This document shows, in pieces, positions 36,874 to 49,536 of a stretch of DNA of 64,000 bases (within the stretch, counting starts at the first letter, position 1; the number at the start of each line of letters is the position of its first letter). The DNA is from Phyllostachys edulis (lineage: Eukaryota; Streptophyta; Magnoliopsida; Poales; Poaceae). The stretch covers positions 74,481,482 through 74,545,481 of the forward strand of contig CM070562.1 in NCBI GenBank assembly GCA_036346405.1, in the 5' to 3' direction. Below the pieces are notes generated by a model. The model was not told the origin of the DNA. It saw only the letters and a program-made list of their open reading frames with translations, and made no database searches. Made by a program: the position numbers and the translations under genes.

Positions 36874-37489
36874 GAGTCTCGAACCCCCATTGCCGGCGAA
36901 GGCTTATTTTTTTGGCGTCTTTTTCCGCATTGTGCCATGTTTCCCGTAGTAGCTCCTCTGCCCCTCGCCGTCGCGCTGCCGCGTCGGACCACCACAGGTC
37001 TCGCCGCTGGAGCCGTCGGGTGCGCAAGGAGGTCGGCTTTCCATTTTGACCATTCACTCGCGCCGCCGTGCACTGGTTCACTAGCGTTTCACCGGGGAAG
37101 CCCGCGGCCGCAGCGCGCTCGGCGTGGCGTGTTCCGACAAGTACTGTAGCGAATGATTAGGGTTTAAATCACTGTCTTTAGCGTAGATCCCTGTGTAGAT
37201 TCGGGTTTTATTGTGCTAATGTCTGGCTGACAAGTGGGCCTAAGGGCTTAAGGGCACAGTAGTTGGTCCATGGACCGTGGACTGAGTTCATAGACTCTCG
37301 GTTCATGCACTATGCACGTGGACCAAGTCTATGACATGTAGGCCCCACTTGTAAGTAGAGATTTTTAATCCGGAACTTTAATGGAAATTGCACTATTTGT
37401 TAGGCCCCACTGGTCAGTGACCGTGGCTAGCTCGGCCTGGGTATAAAAAGTATTGTATGTTTATATGAAATCCGAAATGCTTTATTTAT

Positions 37490-37930
37490 GAACTGAAAAT
37501 TGGTTAAACTTCAAAATTGCATAAGTAATTCATTCTAGCACCAAAATTGATGATTCAAATTTTGTTAGTTTCCTTTTTAAATGTAATTTAATATAAAAAT
37601 GGGTTGAATCATGTTACTATTACAGATAGCACTTTTGGCAAAATTACTTTAGGATTAGTAGTATTGTTGCACTAAAAATTGCTTTAAATTCAAAAATGCA
37701 TAAGTATTTCTCTGTAACTCCAAATTGAGTGAACTCAACTTTGTTGGAATCCTCTATTAATGTATTTTATTGTAAAATAGGTTTTGAACATGTTGCTATC
37801 ACTTAAAATCTGATTTCACTTATGTCATGTGCACTACTTTCATAACTTTGAAAAATCATAGAAAATTTATCTTAGCTCCAAATGAGGTGAATCAAATTCC
37901 ATTGTTCATCTGATGTGGTGCTCTGCCTAA
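37490..37930. repeat. Diverged internal repeats of about 180 bp in the solo LTR
   Basis: Blocks with caaaattgcataagtaatt, aaaaatgcataagtattt and aaaatcatagaaaattt, each followed by ctccaa/accaaa and a gaat(c)aa..ttgtt segment, recur about every 180 bases. A related pair lies at 47200-47460 in the opposite orientation. Confidence 0.45.
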
Positions 37931-39083
37931 CATAAAAATTTCAAGTGCACCACTGCTCTGGAAATTTTCACCAAAATAATTATTCGGATGAACAGTAACC
38001 GGTGGCAATTTAATTGGATTTTCCGGAAAACTGACTTTCAAACTGTCATAACTTTTGCATAGAATATCCAAATCAACTGATTCTTGTTGATAAATTCATG
38101 TAAAATCATTCTCTACCTTCTGTGAATTTTTCATGATTTTTGGATGACTTTGAATTTTTGGGTCTTTTCGGTTTTATTCGTTCTTATTGTGCTTTGGAAT
38201 TCTTTCGGTAGGTTCCGACGATTATATTGAAACCATGAGTGATCCTTTGCAGCAAGATAATCATCCCCAGCAAGGCAAGCAGTTTGATCATAAATGTCCC
38301 ATTACTTTCAAGTCTAATACTTTGTTTACAAACTGTATGTATGCATGCTTTTGTGTCAAAGTAATTCTCCCGATTAGAGGTAGCTATTCCTATTGCATGG
38401 TTGCCCTTAAATTGTTATCCCCTGCTACAAAACATAAGTTATTAATAACGCTGGTGAATTAGAGCCCGGTGATTTAATTATGCTCTTTTATTGTCTTTTC
38501 AGCGTCATGCTTAGAAATGCTTAGTTACCGGTAGAATTGGGCGGTTATTGACTTAGTCGATAACTATGATCACATAAAATTATTATTATCATTATGCTCA
38601 GCACTTTGTGCTTTGTTACTTTGTAAAGTCAAAAACAAACTGAAACTGAAACTGAAATGTTTTAGACTTGGGCATATGGCTGATGGTGTGATTACCTGGT
38701 GTGTGGTGGTATGCCTAAGTCAACAAGGACCGAACATCTTGTGTCACACTATCCAGGCATTTTTGCGTGCAACCCCATGAGAGGGATATGGGACCTCTCT
38801 TGACTTAGTACTTTGGCGTGTGTTAGCCCCGAGTTGCATGGTGGGTTATTGGGTGAGCAGTAGTGGAGGTTATCCACTGCAAGGAGCATCATCCTTTGTA
38901 AGGAGATGAGCATCTTTGATGACTCCGCATCAACGTATGGGGCTTCCTCCCATATGGGCGACTCGTAGTTAATACACAATATTGGAAACGTCTCGTAGGA
39001 CTTAGCCTTGCCGGCACACCATAGGAAGTGTGCTTATTCCGAAGGCAAAAGAGGCGGTTCGACATGTGGGTAAAGTTGTACAC

Positions 39084-39111
39084 CCCTGCAGGGTTTAATC
39101 TATTCGAATAG
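39084..39111. repeat. Palindromes CCCTGCAGGG and CTATTCGAATAG
   Basis: Perfect 10-bp (39084-39093) and 12-bp (39100-39111) palindromes. The same pair occurs at 45929-45957 (solo LTR, inverted) and 58877-58904, and a changed form at 7635-7662. Confidence 0.75.
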
Positions 39112-39895
39112 CCTCATCCTAGGTTATGGACATGCTTGGTTAGGTTTTGCAAGAGTTAGACTATAACATTTAATTAAAACTTGATGTGGGTGGTATGAAT
39201 GGGGAATTCATGCTATTGTTGTGGTGGCTATCGGGTTAGCCACTTCCACGATGTCTTGTTATTATTGTTACTTTTATCTCGCTGTTTTTGTCAAATAAAA
39301 TCAGATTGTAAAATTGCTTTCAATCTATTACATTATTGCAAATGAAAGCTTGCTTTATGCTAAAATTGAGTCTAGAGCTTCCTCCACTTAAATGAGCTTG
39401 CATGTAGCTATGTATAGGTCTGTTACACTATACGTCAGTCTTGCGAGTACATTTTTGTACTCATTTGCTTTGCTTAAAATTAATTGTTGCAGAGGAAAAA
39501 GTGGATCCCCAAGGGATACACTTTTGTGAGATGTGCTGTGGGTTCGATGACTAGGTTGGTGGCCCAGTTGGTTGCCTTGTGGGTTTAAGGCACACTAATT
39601 GGCTTTTGTTTATCGCCATCTTATGGAACCTTGCTTCCGCTGTTATTTAAGACTCTTTAGTTGTATTTGGCCGGTCGGCCCCTTTTATAATAACTCTATA
39701 TTGTATGTCTTTTGTATTGCTTAGTTGTACTTCGGTTCTATGTGTTGAATGGAATTGATGCTTAATTTTTGTATGGGGTATGTGTGCTGCAATTCTGGGA
39801 AGTACATATACGCCGAGAGTCGAGATATTTGATTTGTAATGCTAGGACCATCTTGATGGTTACGTATTACAAGTTAAATACCCCGGGTTCTCACA

Positions 39896-39900
39896 GAAGA
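39896..39900. repeat. Target site duplication GAAGA, right copy
   Basis: Pairs with 35356-35360 around the solo LTR. Confidence 0.85.
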
Positions 39901-42344
39901 GTAGACTATGACGATTTTTGTTAATAGTGTATTATTCTGGAGATTAGTAAAATTGTTAGCAATGGATTATGAGTGTGTTGTTGATTTTTATAGAAAGAAA
40001 GTAATTCGATCGTCATTCATGGTATCGTTTAAATGAAATATTTGGAGTTTTGCTTCGTGAACTTTTGGAGTTCATGATTTATTGGGTAGATGAAATTGGT
40101 TTGAGCAAGGGGTGTGTTGGAAAACTTAATTGGTTCTTGAGTGATTCTTGCGATTTTGTCTTAAGAGTGCTTCTTGTTTGAGGTGGCAAAGTAATGTTAT
40201 AGTAAAAGAAAATTGTTTTCTTTGTTAAAGGAAAGAGTGTAGTGCAAGTATTTTGAGGTTGGAGTTAAGTTTTGTAACTTGCAACTTATCGAAGTTCGTT
40301 TAACTTTTATGTCGTTGTCGCTTAAGAGTTTCTCGAGTTTCTAAAGTAATACTTTATTCTTATTGGTTGAGGTTTGATATTCACTTCTTGTGGGACTTAT
40401 GCCCTCAACTATGGTCTCCTCATGCTTTTCTGAGATCATTGTTATTTGACTATTTCTTGTGGTCTTGTGTTTACTGCGAAAGGTAAACGTTTTTCTGTGT
40501 GCTGAAAATTGTTTTTATTTGCCTATTCTTTGAAAAAGGAATAATCGATTTATTTTACAAAACCTTATATAGTATATAGTGGTAACTGGTTAGTAGTTGT
40601 CAAGTATACGATGTTGCGAGACTTTGGGTTGCAAGTTAATTGAGGAGCTTTGGAGGATGAATTGATTTCGTGATATAAATCTTGTAAAGATTTACATCTA
40701 AAAGGAATGATGATCGTTGAGGCAAAACTGATTATGTTGTTACAACTAGTAGAACCTATAGTGAAGTGTAATCCAATAACATTTGTTCATATTGGTGGAA
40801 TATTGGAATTATCAAAAGTTGAATCTTGGTCAATTAGTTAGAGTATTGCGAATGTGTATGTTGTGGTCGTGTAGGTGAAATAAAATGGTGTGGTTTAGTG
40901 AGTTCAGAATTGGTGAAGTGAATCGCTTTAGGTGGTTACTTGATTAGTGAGGGATGTTGATATTAATGACTGAGAATATTGTTTGGATTGTAGGAGTTTT
41001 TAGTCATCGGATCTGAGGATTTCCTATCAAGTATACCATAAGTTCGTTGTAGGAGTCTTAGAGGTTGAGTCTGGGCTTTGCATTTTTATGCTGGCATCAT
41101 GGTTGCTCATGATTAGGTATCAAGAGTTGTGGTGATCTTTGAAAGAATCCTTTGGATATAGTAAATAAGAGTGTATGATATGAATTTCGAGTTGATTATC
41201 CTTAAAGGATTGAGATGATATGATTGTGGGTGAAATCTATATTGAGGTGTGTTGCGAATTATTTGTCAAAGCAATTCCTTTCATAGAGGAGTGGACTAGA
41301 GTATCTTTTTGTGAGTTAGTAGAGTCCCTCTAGATAAGTGTGGTTGTTACTCTCGGTTTGAGCATCACTTTGAGTTTGTTGGTTAAGAGGAAGGAGTTAG
41401 TGTGGTGATTTAGAATCCCATGATTTAAGAGAAAGTTGAATTCTTAAAAGAAAGGATGAGGAAAAAAAAGTTTCCCTGAGTAGTGAAATATTCTCTTGGT
41501 TCTTGTTTGAGTTTGTGTTCATGATGGATGCCATTTACAAATTGGGTTGGTTTTATGTTTGTGTATGCATGGTTCTTTCCGGTTAAGAAAAGAAAGAAAA
41601 TGGATATTTTGGGCATTCAAATTATTTCACTTTTGGTTTGTGGTGTTTATTTGCAAACTGCCTACTTGGAAAGTGAAAAGTTTTCATGATGAGTCTTCGA
41701 TTTTGGTTTTGACTCTTTTGGAGGGTAGTTGGTAATGTGTCACTGTGATGAGGATCTTTTGTTCTTCAGTTGTTTTTCTTTTAAGAAGATTGGTTTAATG
41801 CGGGTTTTTTTGTGCGTCCCTTGTTAAGGGGATGCCCCTTGCAAAGGTGAAGTGATTGATAGAGGGAAGAGAACAAAAGATCCATGTGTCTTGTGCAGAT
41901 TGTGTGGTTTGGTACCAAAGGAAAAGTTGGCTCAAGGTATATCAGTTTGTTTCTGAAAGTTGCGGGGATTTTGCAAGATAGTGTATCGCTAGGACCATCT
42001 CAAGTCCAGGCGCGGGGTACACAACGTCGTGTATGACCCGGTATTGGGGAAACACTTTAGATATCCAAAGTTTGAGGTTTCATTAGAGCCGTTGACCAGT
42101 GAGTAAAACCGTATCTTTGAGTTCCGTCCAGTATGTGTACTGGAGAGGTCAGAGAGAGTGTTGAGGTATCGACATGGGTATATGTCATGGTGTTGTGATC
42201 TTGTCGGTCTAAGCGAGAAGCGACTTAGGAGGTGGAGTCTCGTATGCGCGACCTTTAACTAGAGATGTTCACGTCGGGTACTTGTTATCTGCTGTTAATT
42301 TCAGTTCTAGATGTTCTTTTGAGTAGAATTCGGGATCGAATTCT

Positions 42345-42363
42345 GTTAAGGGGGGGGGGGTAG
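42345..42363 (+). other. Polypurine tract with a run of 11 G
   Basis: gttaag followed by G at 42350-42360 and tagaa, immediately before the LTR start TGTAATACCCC at 42366. The equivalent tract at 53766-53780 (gttaaggggggtagaa) has six G. Confidence 0.7.
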
Positions 42364-42365
42364 AA

Positions 42366-44729
42366 TGTAATACCCCGTTGGATTAAGTAGTTAAACAAGA
42401 AATAGAATGTGATTAAAAAGAAAAGATTTGGTGAGGAGATGAAGTAGTGGGCCGGATTGGGCCTCCGCTGCCCCATAAACCAAGAGAGACAAAACCCTAG
42501 CTCCCTGTGCAGCCTTTCCCTCCTACCCTCCTATGCCACAACCAACAGCCGCCTCCTGTATCCTTTCCCCTGCTGCTGCCACATCTCTGCATCTTGATAC
42601 TCTGCTATCGCATCTCTTCATCTTTCTTTTCTTTGCACGCTTCCTAGCAATGCATGTGCCTGCTGCATGCTAGCGCCGCTGCTAGTTGTTTTGCCGACTG
42701 CTGCCATGTGTGCGTGTGCTGTTGTGTGTGCGTATTGCTACGTGTGCTGCTGCGTGTGTGTATTGCGAGAAAGGAGGAAAGTTCTGCATCTTTGAATCGC
42801 GTGGAGCTTCGTGGCCTGAAAGCCATGAGCAAAACCGAAGGAAAGAAAGGTCTGCACCGCATGCAAAGGTGACCATATGCGAGGTTTAGTTCTTTGCATC
42901 ACATGCGTGTATGCATTGTTTAATTGGGATAGTTAGGGATGCCCTACTATGTTTAGTTAATGGTGATTATTTAATTAGAGATGCATGCACTACTTTGATT
43001 ATTTAATTGGAGTATTATGGGAGAGAGATTATTTTGGTTGCTGTACGTGCATGCGTTTCATTGGAGCATTAAAAGAGAGGTGAATTAACTAGTACGCAAG
43101 CATCCATGGTTTTAGTTGTTAATTAGTGTTGGCTTCTTTTGTCTTCTAGTGCTAGAAAACAATTTAGTAGTGCAAGAACATGCAGCCACTAGCGCTATAG
43201 TTAATTAGTAGTGCAAGATATTTTGTATGCATGCATGCTTAAACAGTAAATAGAGAGATTTAATTAGAGATTTGAATCGAGATTAATTAGAGATGGGTTT
43301 TTGAATTTTCTAGTCGAGGGGTCGATCAGTAGATTGATTTAGTCTGCTGTTCTGATGTACGATTTATTCGGGTATCTTAATGGCGAATTTTGGGAATATC
43401 ATCTACTAGTTAATTGTAGATAATTTCAGTATCTTTCCATAGAGTATTTAATCATGTCGAGCGGTTGAGTAATTTTCAAGTTATGAATTTAGTAAGGCTC
43501 ACTGTCCAAAAGATAACTGATCGGTCTTCTAGAATAAAAACGAGGGGTTAGATGATTTAATTAGAAGTCATGCTAATATAAGAAAAAGTGGAGAATCTTG
43601 TGTAGATTCCAGAACTGGGTGGTTTGTCATGTTTGGACTTGTGAGTCAAAAGTTATGCCCTTTTTAGTACTAGGACAGCAAGGGGTGATTGTTCGGTATT
43701 GGGGAAGCGTTGTGGACTTGGGGGACGTGTAGGAACGATGTCAATTAATTGTTGTTCTTGTGGTGCTGTAGCTTGTATTGAAATTTGAGTGTTTAATGTA
43801 AGAGAGACGTCGTGCTTGTTGCCATCTTCTAGCCAAACCGTGTGTCGCAACTAGTAAAGGCAAGTGCATGGTAGACAACGATCAATGATTGATCACTGTA
43901 TTTTCTTTATCGTTCATTACCATTATTGTTGTGCTTTTATTTTTATTGAATTGCAAGCAATGGAATTGGTATGGCTATATCTTATTGATGAACATGAAGA
44001 AAATTGATATGATGAGTACGATGAAATTATGCATTTGTTTGCATTCATAAACATCTTTGCATATGAGCAGGCGATCATGATTGATCACAACTCCACGGGA
44101 GTGGAGGAGGTCCCCGATCCTTGAGGAGGAGCGGGCTTGAGAGTGAACGTTGTCACGAGCGTTCACTCATGCTATACCAGTATACGTGAAAGAAGTGCAT
44201 GTGGACATGTAGAGTGGAGTTGCATTGAGATATGAGATGAATGTGTGTGAAAACAAAGAGAAGAGAATGGCATGAGAATATTAATAGAAGGACATGCGAT
44301 GATAATGAAGTTATTGAATATTGTTAGTTATCATGGTTCGTTGTTTATTATTGCATTTGCTGAGTCGTGGACTCACCCTTGCTTCTTTGTTGTTTTAGGT
44401 GATTGTTGATGGTGCTACAATTGAGAGAGACTAGTGCACATGGGATAGTTTCATACTTCAGACACATGATTATTTGCCATGAGAACCATTTGATTCATTA
44501 TTGCTGGACTATCTTTAGGACATATTAGAAATTGAATAATCTTAGATGAATGTTTTAGACTTATTATCTTGCTATGTTTCCCTCACTTACTTATTCATGC
44601 TTGACAAGTCTTTATTCATGTTCTATTGTGACCTGTGGTTGGGTTTTATTAATGCTTTGGTTACTGAATTAATAGGAAAAAGGGTAGTTTAGTGGCATTC
44701 TAGGCTCAGTGTTGGGCTGGAGTGTTACA
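42366..44729 (+). mobile_element. LTR (2.36 kb) between elements X and Z
   Basis: Starts TGTAATACCCCGTTGG after a PPT, so it is the 3' LTR of the element to its left, and ends ggctggagtgttaca. The sequence after it (caagcattgcatttacg) matches Y about 120 bases inside its LTR boundary, so it also stands where a 5' LTR of Z would be, with the PBS deleted. It shares hairpins (44091-44184) and the ctgagtcgtggactcaccc hairpin with the LTRs of X, Y and Z. Its ends differ clearly from both the X LTR and the 53781 LTR. Confidence 0.8.
44091..44184. repeat. Hairpins and near-palindrome in the 42366 LTR
   Basis: CTCCAC/GTGGAG (44091-44106), a perfect 9-bp stem GAGTGAACG/CGTTCACTC (44141-44168) and TATACCAGTATA (44173-44184, one mismatched pair). 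They stand in the same order as in the other LTRs of this group. Confidence 0.7.
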
Positions 44730-45024
44730 GGGTCAAGCATTGCATTTACGTTTCTATTATGTTGTATTCATGATTCATGTTATGAGATGATCTTGTATAC
44801 TTATAATTGATTATATTGGTTTTGTGTGATGGTAGCGGATGTCGAGAGGTGAGGTTGTGGTTATGGCCTGGGGCATTGCCAGGTTATACCACCATTCGTG
44901 GTTTGGGATATTGAAGTGGTTACCTCGAGTAACATAGTTCATGCGTTGAAGAATAGTTCTTTGGGAAAGTTGTCAGTGGCAGATTATGAAGCTGGGCTTA
45001 ACAATCTGGTTCGCTTGTACCAGC
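44730..45024 (+). pseudogene. Element Z: 5' leader and remnant of gag start
   Basis: 44738-44930 matches the Y leader, including gagaggtgaggttgtggtta. The following 80 bases give a gag-like segment (ADYEAGLNNLVRLYQ) that continues after the solo LTR. Most of the N-terminal half of gag is missing. No PBS is present. Confidence 0.65.
45020..45024. repeat. Target site duplication CCAGC, left copy
   Basis: Matches ccagc at 49532-49536 beyond the solo LTR. Confidence 0.85.
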
Positions 45025-45568
45025 TGTGAGGACTGCCGGGTTATCTCCGTAAGACCGAGACTAAACAAGGTCTTAAGGACATAACTCTAAGGCCTCAAGT
45101 AAATGAATTCCAACTTAACTCAATCTTAGTGAAAAGCTTGACTATAACTAAAGCCCCGACGATCATGCGCACTGCTCCCCTGCGAGTACTACAAGATTGT
45201 CGGTTCTCCACGAACAGCGAGTATGCAATCATATTGGCTCCCAAGATCAGCGACCAATATGCTCATACTCTCATACAATGTTGATCACATCCATACAACA
45301 ACATACATAGATAGTTCAAAAGACATACAACGTAATAGTTAAAGTTTACATCCATTACAAACGGCCGACCGGCCAAATTCAAATAAGAGTATTAAGTAGC
45401 AGCGGAAGCAAGTAAATAACCAAAATATCCAGCATGGTATGCCCCATAACCCATCGGCAACCGATTGGGAGGTAAACGATAGCATTATTCATTAGCGTCG
45501 CCAAAATCGGCGCTAACAAACTCAACGGGCTCATACACTTCCTCACCTGAAATTGTAGCAACCGGGTT

Positions 45569-45584
45569 GAGTACAAAGGTACTC
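45569..45584. repeat. GAGTAC/GTACTC hairpin in the minus-strand solo LTR
   Basis: A perfect 6-bp stem with loop aaag, followed by gcaagtcttacac, at the place equivalent to 7266-7284 of LTR1. Confidence 0.6.
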
Positions 45585-45928
45585 GCAAGTCTTACACAAA
45601 TAAAAATTAGTATGCTAGAGGTTATTACAAAGGATGGCTCATATTGGCTTAGTTTGGCAAAAGAGACGCAACAATTTACAACCTACACATACTAGTTTTT
45701 CAAGTGCCATTTCAAAATCAGATTTCAAGTAGAAGTAAAGCATGTGAATAAGTAGTAAATTGAATAATAAATGAACCATACAAATGACAAAGTGGCTGTC
45801 CACTTTGATATAACAACAAGCATGAACAACCCCATTCATGACAATACCAAGTTATACCACAATTTTAATTCCAAGTCTAACAATAGCAACCATGTAACTC
45901 AAGTGGTCGTCCATAACCGTGGACACGG

Positions 45929-45957
45929 CTATTCGAATAGATTTATACCCTGCAGGG
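45929..45957. repeat. Palindromes CTATTCGAATAG and CCCTGCAGGG (inverted order)
   Basis: 45929-45940 and 45948-45957, preceded by the CCGTG-ga-CACGG hairpin. This is the counterpart of 39084-39111. Confidence 0.75.
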
Positions 45958-48900
45958 GTGTACTACTTTACCCACACAACTTGATTAGCCCGTAAGCCTC
46001 GAGATGCCTCCGAATATAACATACTTCCTATGGTATGCTGGCCGGGTAAACCAAGACTTAGCATTTCTCAGCAAGTTAATATCACTGAGTTGACTCGCCC
46101 ATATGCGACGTAATCCCGTTTAAGTGTAGGCTACCCACCTACAACTAAACGGGCACACAAGTTGTGCCGGAAGTGCCAACCCAATTAATAAAGTTTAAAG
46201 AGGGCTCACCCTCACAATAAAGAATTGCAATCGGCACCCTTATGGAACATATATGCGATGGAACACGTATACGCCCTCACACCACTAGTCATCAACTCAA
46301 CAATACCAACCCCTTACTTAACTAAGCAGTGCCCATACACCGCATGTGATAGCACGAGTTTTACTTGAATCAAAGATGTTACCAAAGTTCGATCCTTAAT
46401 TGTCCAAACAAGCCAACCACTTACCCAATCTCGTGCACAAAGGCACCATCACTAACCATCGCTTGTGCAGACCAAAAGCTCATTTAAAATGATCAAATTT
46501 TACTCATAAAACAAATACAAAGATCTGAAACAAAAGTATATAAAGATAGTTGTGTTTATCCCATAATTGTCGGGTTATTCCCGACAATCAACTAACGGTT
46601 CTAGACTTGCATGGCTAAGCAAACCCGAACAATATATTTCAACCATTCTAACTTAAGCAAGTGGTACTAGAATAATTCAAGTATAACCTCAATGAACTAG
46701 GAGATAACTAAACTACACATCACAAAAATAGCGACATTATCAAAAATAGCATGCAAGCAATTATCATTGCACTAACTTAATAAAACTGGGATCAAACATG
46801 ATGCAAAAGAAAGTTCAAATGATGCTTGCCTTGCTGGTAACTCAGTTGCTCTTCCTCAGTAGCGTATAAGTCAATATCGATAGGCTCGGTATCTAGATAA
46901 ATATAATATCGAATAAGCATCGAGAAATACCCAAAAATTCAAAATGCTCAAAAATGTATGATTTTAATACAGCAGCTAAATCATGATTTTATATGAATTT
47001 AGGTGAAATAATTATTTCATTTGGATTTAGCATGTGAGAGTTATTACGATTTGAATTTTCAGCTTTCAATTTGCTCTCTTTGAGTAATTTAATTATGAGG
47101 TCAAATTTTGTAGAGTAGTGGAGGGTATAAGGGCTATATGGATAAATAGGGAATATTATTACAAGACCAGAACAGTTGAGTTTACCTCATTTGCAATTTT
47201 TATGAATTAGTTATCCATTTTTAAAGTTATCAGCCTTTTTCTATTGTAAAAATAATAAGTTTATGGATCATTTTCCATAATAATACTCTCTGCTACAGAG
47301 ACATGTTTGAAACCAATTTTAATATAAAGTTCATTAAAAATAAAAATTACTAGAAGTGGTTTCATCCATTTTGGAGTTAAGATGAATTAGTTATGCATTT
47401 TTGAAGTTATACATATTTTACAGTGTACAAATAATTCGTTTTCAGATTTTCTAATTCATTTACTACTTTTCTCACCGAGCGTAGCGCTAGCCACTGACGC
47501 TGACCAGTGGGCCCGTGAACAGCGCGTTTTCCTTTTTACTACTAGTTTTACACTTCGCCCTGATAGGTGGGTCCCTTAGTCAGTTACTCGGTCCACGGAC
47601 TTGGTCCACGCACGCACGTGCCTAGCGCACGGGGCTTAAAGCCACGGGCCCACAGGTCAGTGAGTGCTTTGAGTTATAAAACGTGTTGGTTTTCCGTGCA
47701 ATGGGGCCCGCATGTAAGTGACTAATTAAATGAGTTTAAGACAGCCATTTAAAGCTAATGATTACCATTAAGTCCTAATCCCTTTACTCTGACTCATGTC
47801 CAAATCCAGCGGAGTTTTGCGTCGTGCAGTTCACCGGCGACTTCGCCGTATTGTGGCGCCACGGTGGCGATGCCAAAGGCCATGTCCAGGTGCGCAATAG
47901 TATTGCACACCCAGTGGTGGCATTCTTAACGGCAATGGCTGACTCTGTCTGCGTGACTAGCCGAAGCGGCGGCAGCGCTACTAAATCACGGCAAACACGA
48001 CAATGACTATATGAAGCTCCATGGCGCTAACTAAGTGGGTGCCAAGGTCCTAGGGACTATTAGAGGTTACCTAAGTGAGAAAGTGCTCGGGAAGCTTGGG
48101 GGTTCTTAGGAGCTTCGTCGGTCGAAGAAGATGGCAATGACGGACAGCGATTTTAAGCAAGAAGATGCTCACGAGAAAAAATGAGCAGAATGGGTGCTCG
48201 GGTTAGCTTAAGGACACTAAGAGAAAGATATAGGTGCAATTAATTTGACAAAGGCTTACCAGCTAGAGCTAGAGAAGAAGAACAATGATGGCGGCCGACA
48301 AAAGAGTAATTTCAAAATCGACACTTCTTGCGAAGCATTAATGAAATTGATTGAGGGAAAACATGTAAGATACCCTTATGCACATGATGACGCGCAAGAT
48401 TGAGGATAATACTCACTGTAAGTGAAGAATGACAAGGTGGTGCTCACGGGGGCGTGCTCTAGAGCTCTAGAGGGCACAATGATGGACTGGGAGCTACAAG
48501 GCATCGAAGGAGCTGAGGTTAGCTCAAATGGAGAAGGCATGGAGCATGCAACCGAGGGCTACCACCCGGTGGAAGCTTACCAGAGAGGAGAGCACGGGAG
48601 AGCTTCCTTTTCCTCAGTCACCGAGAGGAAAAGTGAGGGAGAAAAGAGTGCCGAGGGGGTAATATGGCCAGGAGGACGATGGAGCGGGGGCGGTGTGCGA
48701 TGCCAAAGCTCGGGGTTGTATGAGACGGTGGAATGACAGGGCTCGGTAGCGTGGCGGCAGCGTGGCGAGATGCCTGAGCGGCCTTTGCGAGTGGAAGAAA
48801 GGCCTGACAGGCGGGCCCGTTTCGTCAGCGACTCAAAACGCATGAGCGGTCCAGCGCGACTTGGCTCCACGTACACCGTTTGATCTTAATCGAATGGCTA

Positions 48901-49531
48901 AGATTTACAGTGGTGTTAAGAGCTGCCGAAGAGGTGGGAAGATCCGGATCGTTGATTTTAAATCCTACAGCCTGCATGTGTCGGTACACTTAGTTGACTC
49001 GATCGAGTCGGTTCGCCAGGTCGGGTCCGGACCCAGTGAACAGTACCGACTAGGGTTCGGGCTTAAGGGTTTGACTGAGTTTTAAATTGTCTTATCAACT
49101 TTGACCGAGGTGTTAAATATAGGAATAATTTTCATAAAATCATGAAATAAATCTTGGGGGTTCCTGGGAAGGTCTAGTGTCCATAAAAATTATTGAACAC
49201 CACTGTTCAAGATATAATGTGTAAATAATAAATTCAAACTTATTGTATGTCATTAAATGATGTTTGAATTTTCTCAAGGTTTAAACCAGTCCCAAAAATT
49301 TGGAAAAAATTATATTAATTCATTATAATTACTATAGTATTTGAATAAATTATTTCCATAGGATGTTCATAGAGTTTTGTTCCTGTTTTCTTTTGGAGTT
49401 GAATTACAAAGTGTAGGTTTAACACTTGTTAAAGATTTTCCTAGTGCAATAAATTATGCAAAAGTTTGAAATCAATGATGCATGCTCATGAGATGCGTAA
49501 TAATTCTCTTTATTAAGTTGAGGATGTGACA

Positions 49532-49536
49532 CCAGC
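49532..49536. repeat. Target site duplication CCAGC, right copy
   Basis: Pairs with 45020-45024 around the solo LTR. Confidence 0.85.

Larger units (their letters stand above)
35361..39895 (+). mobile_element. Solo LTR (4.5 kb) with target duplication GAAGA
   Basis: It begins TGTAACATCCC and ends GGGTTCTCACA. It is flanked by gaaga at 35356-35360 and 39896-39900, a 5-bp duplication, and the disrupted element X sequence resumes after it. No internal region is attached, so LTR-LTR recombination has removed the rest. It is a distant relative of the array LTR (shared palindromes and ends). It contains an A/T-rich start, a GC-rich block (35880-37150) with splice-like sites, an A/T-rich part with diverged repeats (37490-37930), and a palindrome group (39084-39111). 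Confidence 0.92.
39896..42365 (+). mobile_element. Element X internal region, 3' part, with decayed pol end
   Basis: 39901-40940 continues the inverted match to element Y (for example ggtctcctcatgcttttc and gtggtttag), then the match ends because Y is truncated. 41800-42240 looks like a heavily decayed end of pol: accgtatct..gagttccg, ctagga, and a region resembling the WSHQFEREATWEPES chromodomain-like end of element Z, now full of stops. No usable reading frame remains. Confidence 0.65.
45025..49531 (-). mobile_element. Solo LTR (4.5 kb), minus strand, target duplication CCAGC
   Basis: On the plus strand it runs TGTGAGGACTGCC to GAGGATGTGACA and is flanked by ccagc at 45020-45024 and 49532-49536. 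It is related to the array LTR and to the solo LTR at 35361-39895: the ggcgctaac, gagtac hairpin, gtaagcctc and gtatgctggccgggtaaac segments are in the same order. It contains the palindrome group (45929-45957), a GC-rich block (47460-49080) and no attached internal region. It splits the gag of element Z. Confidence 0.92.

Noticed and set aside
47824..48006. 60-residue ORF MQFTGDFAVLW..
   Set aside because: Short, inside an LTR, no homology I recognise.
48422..48736. 104-residue ORF in the minus-strand solo LTR
   Set aside because: It is within the LTR, on the antisense strand, with no domain. A similar-sized frame is open on the other strand.
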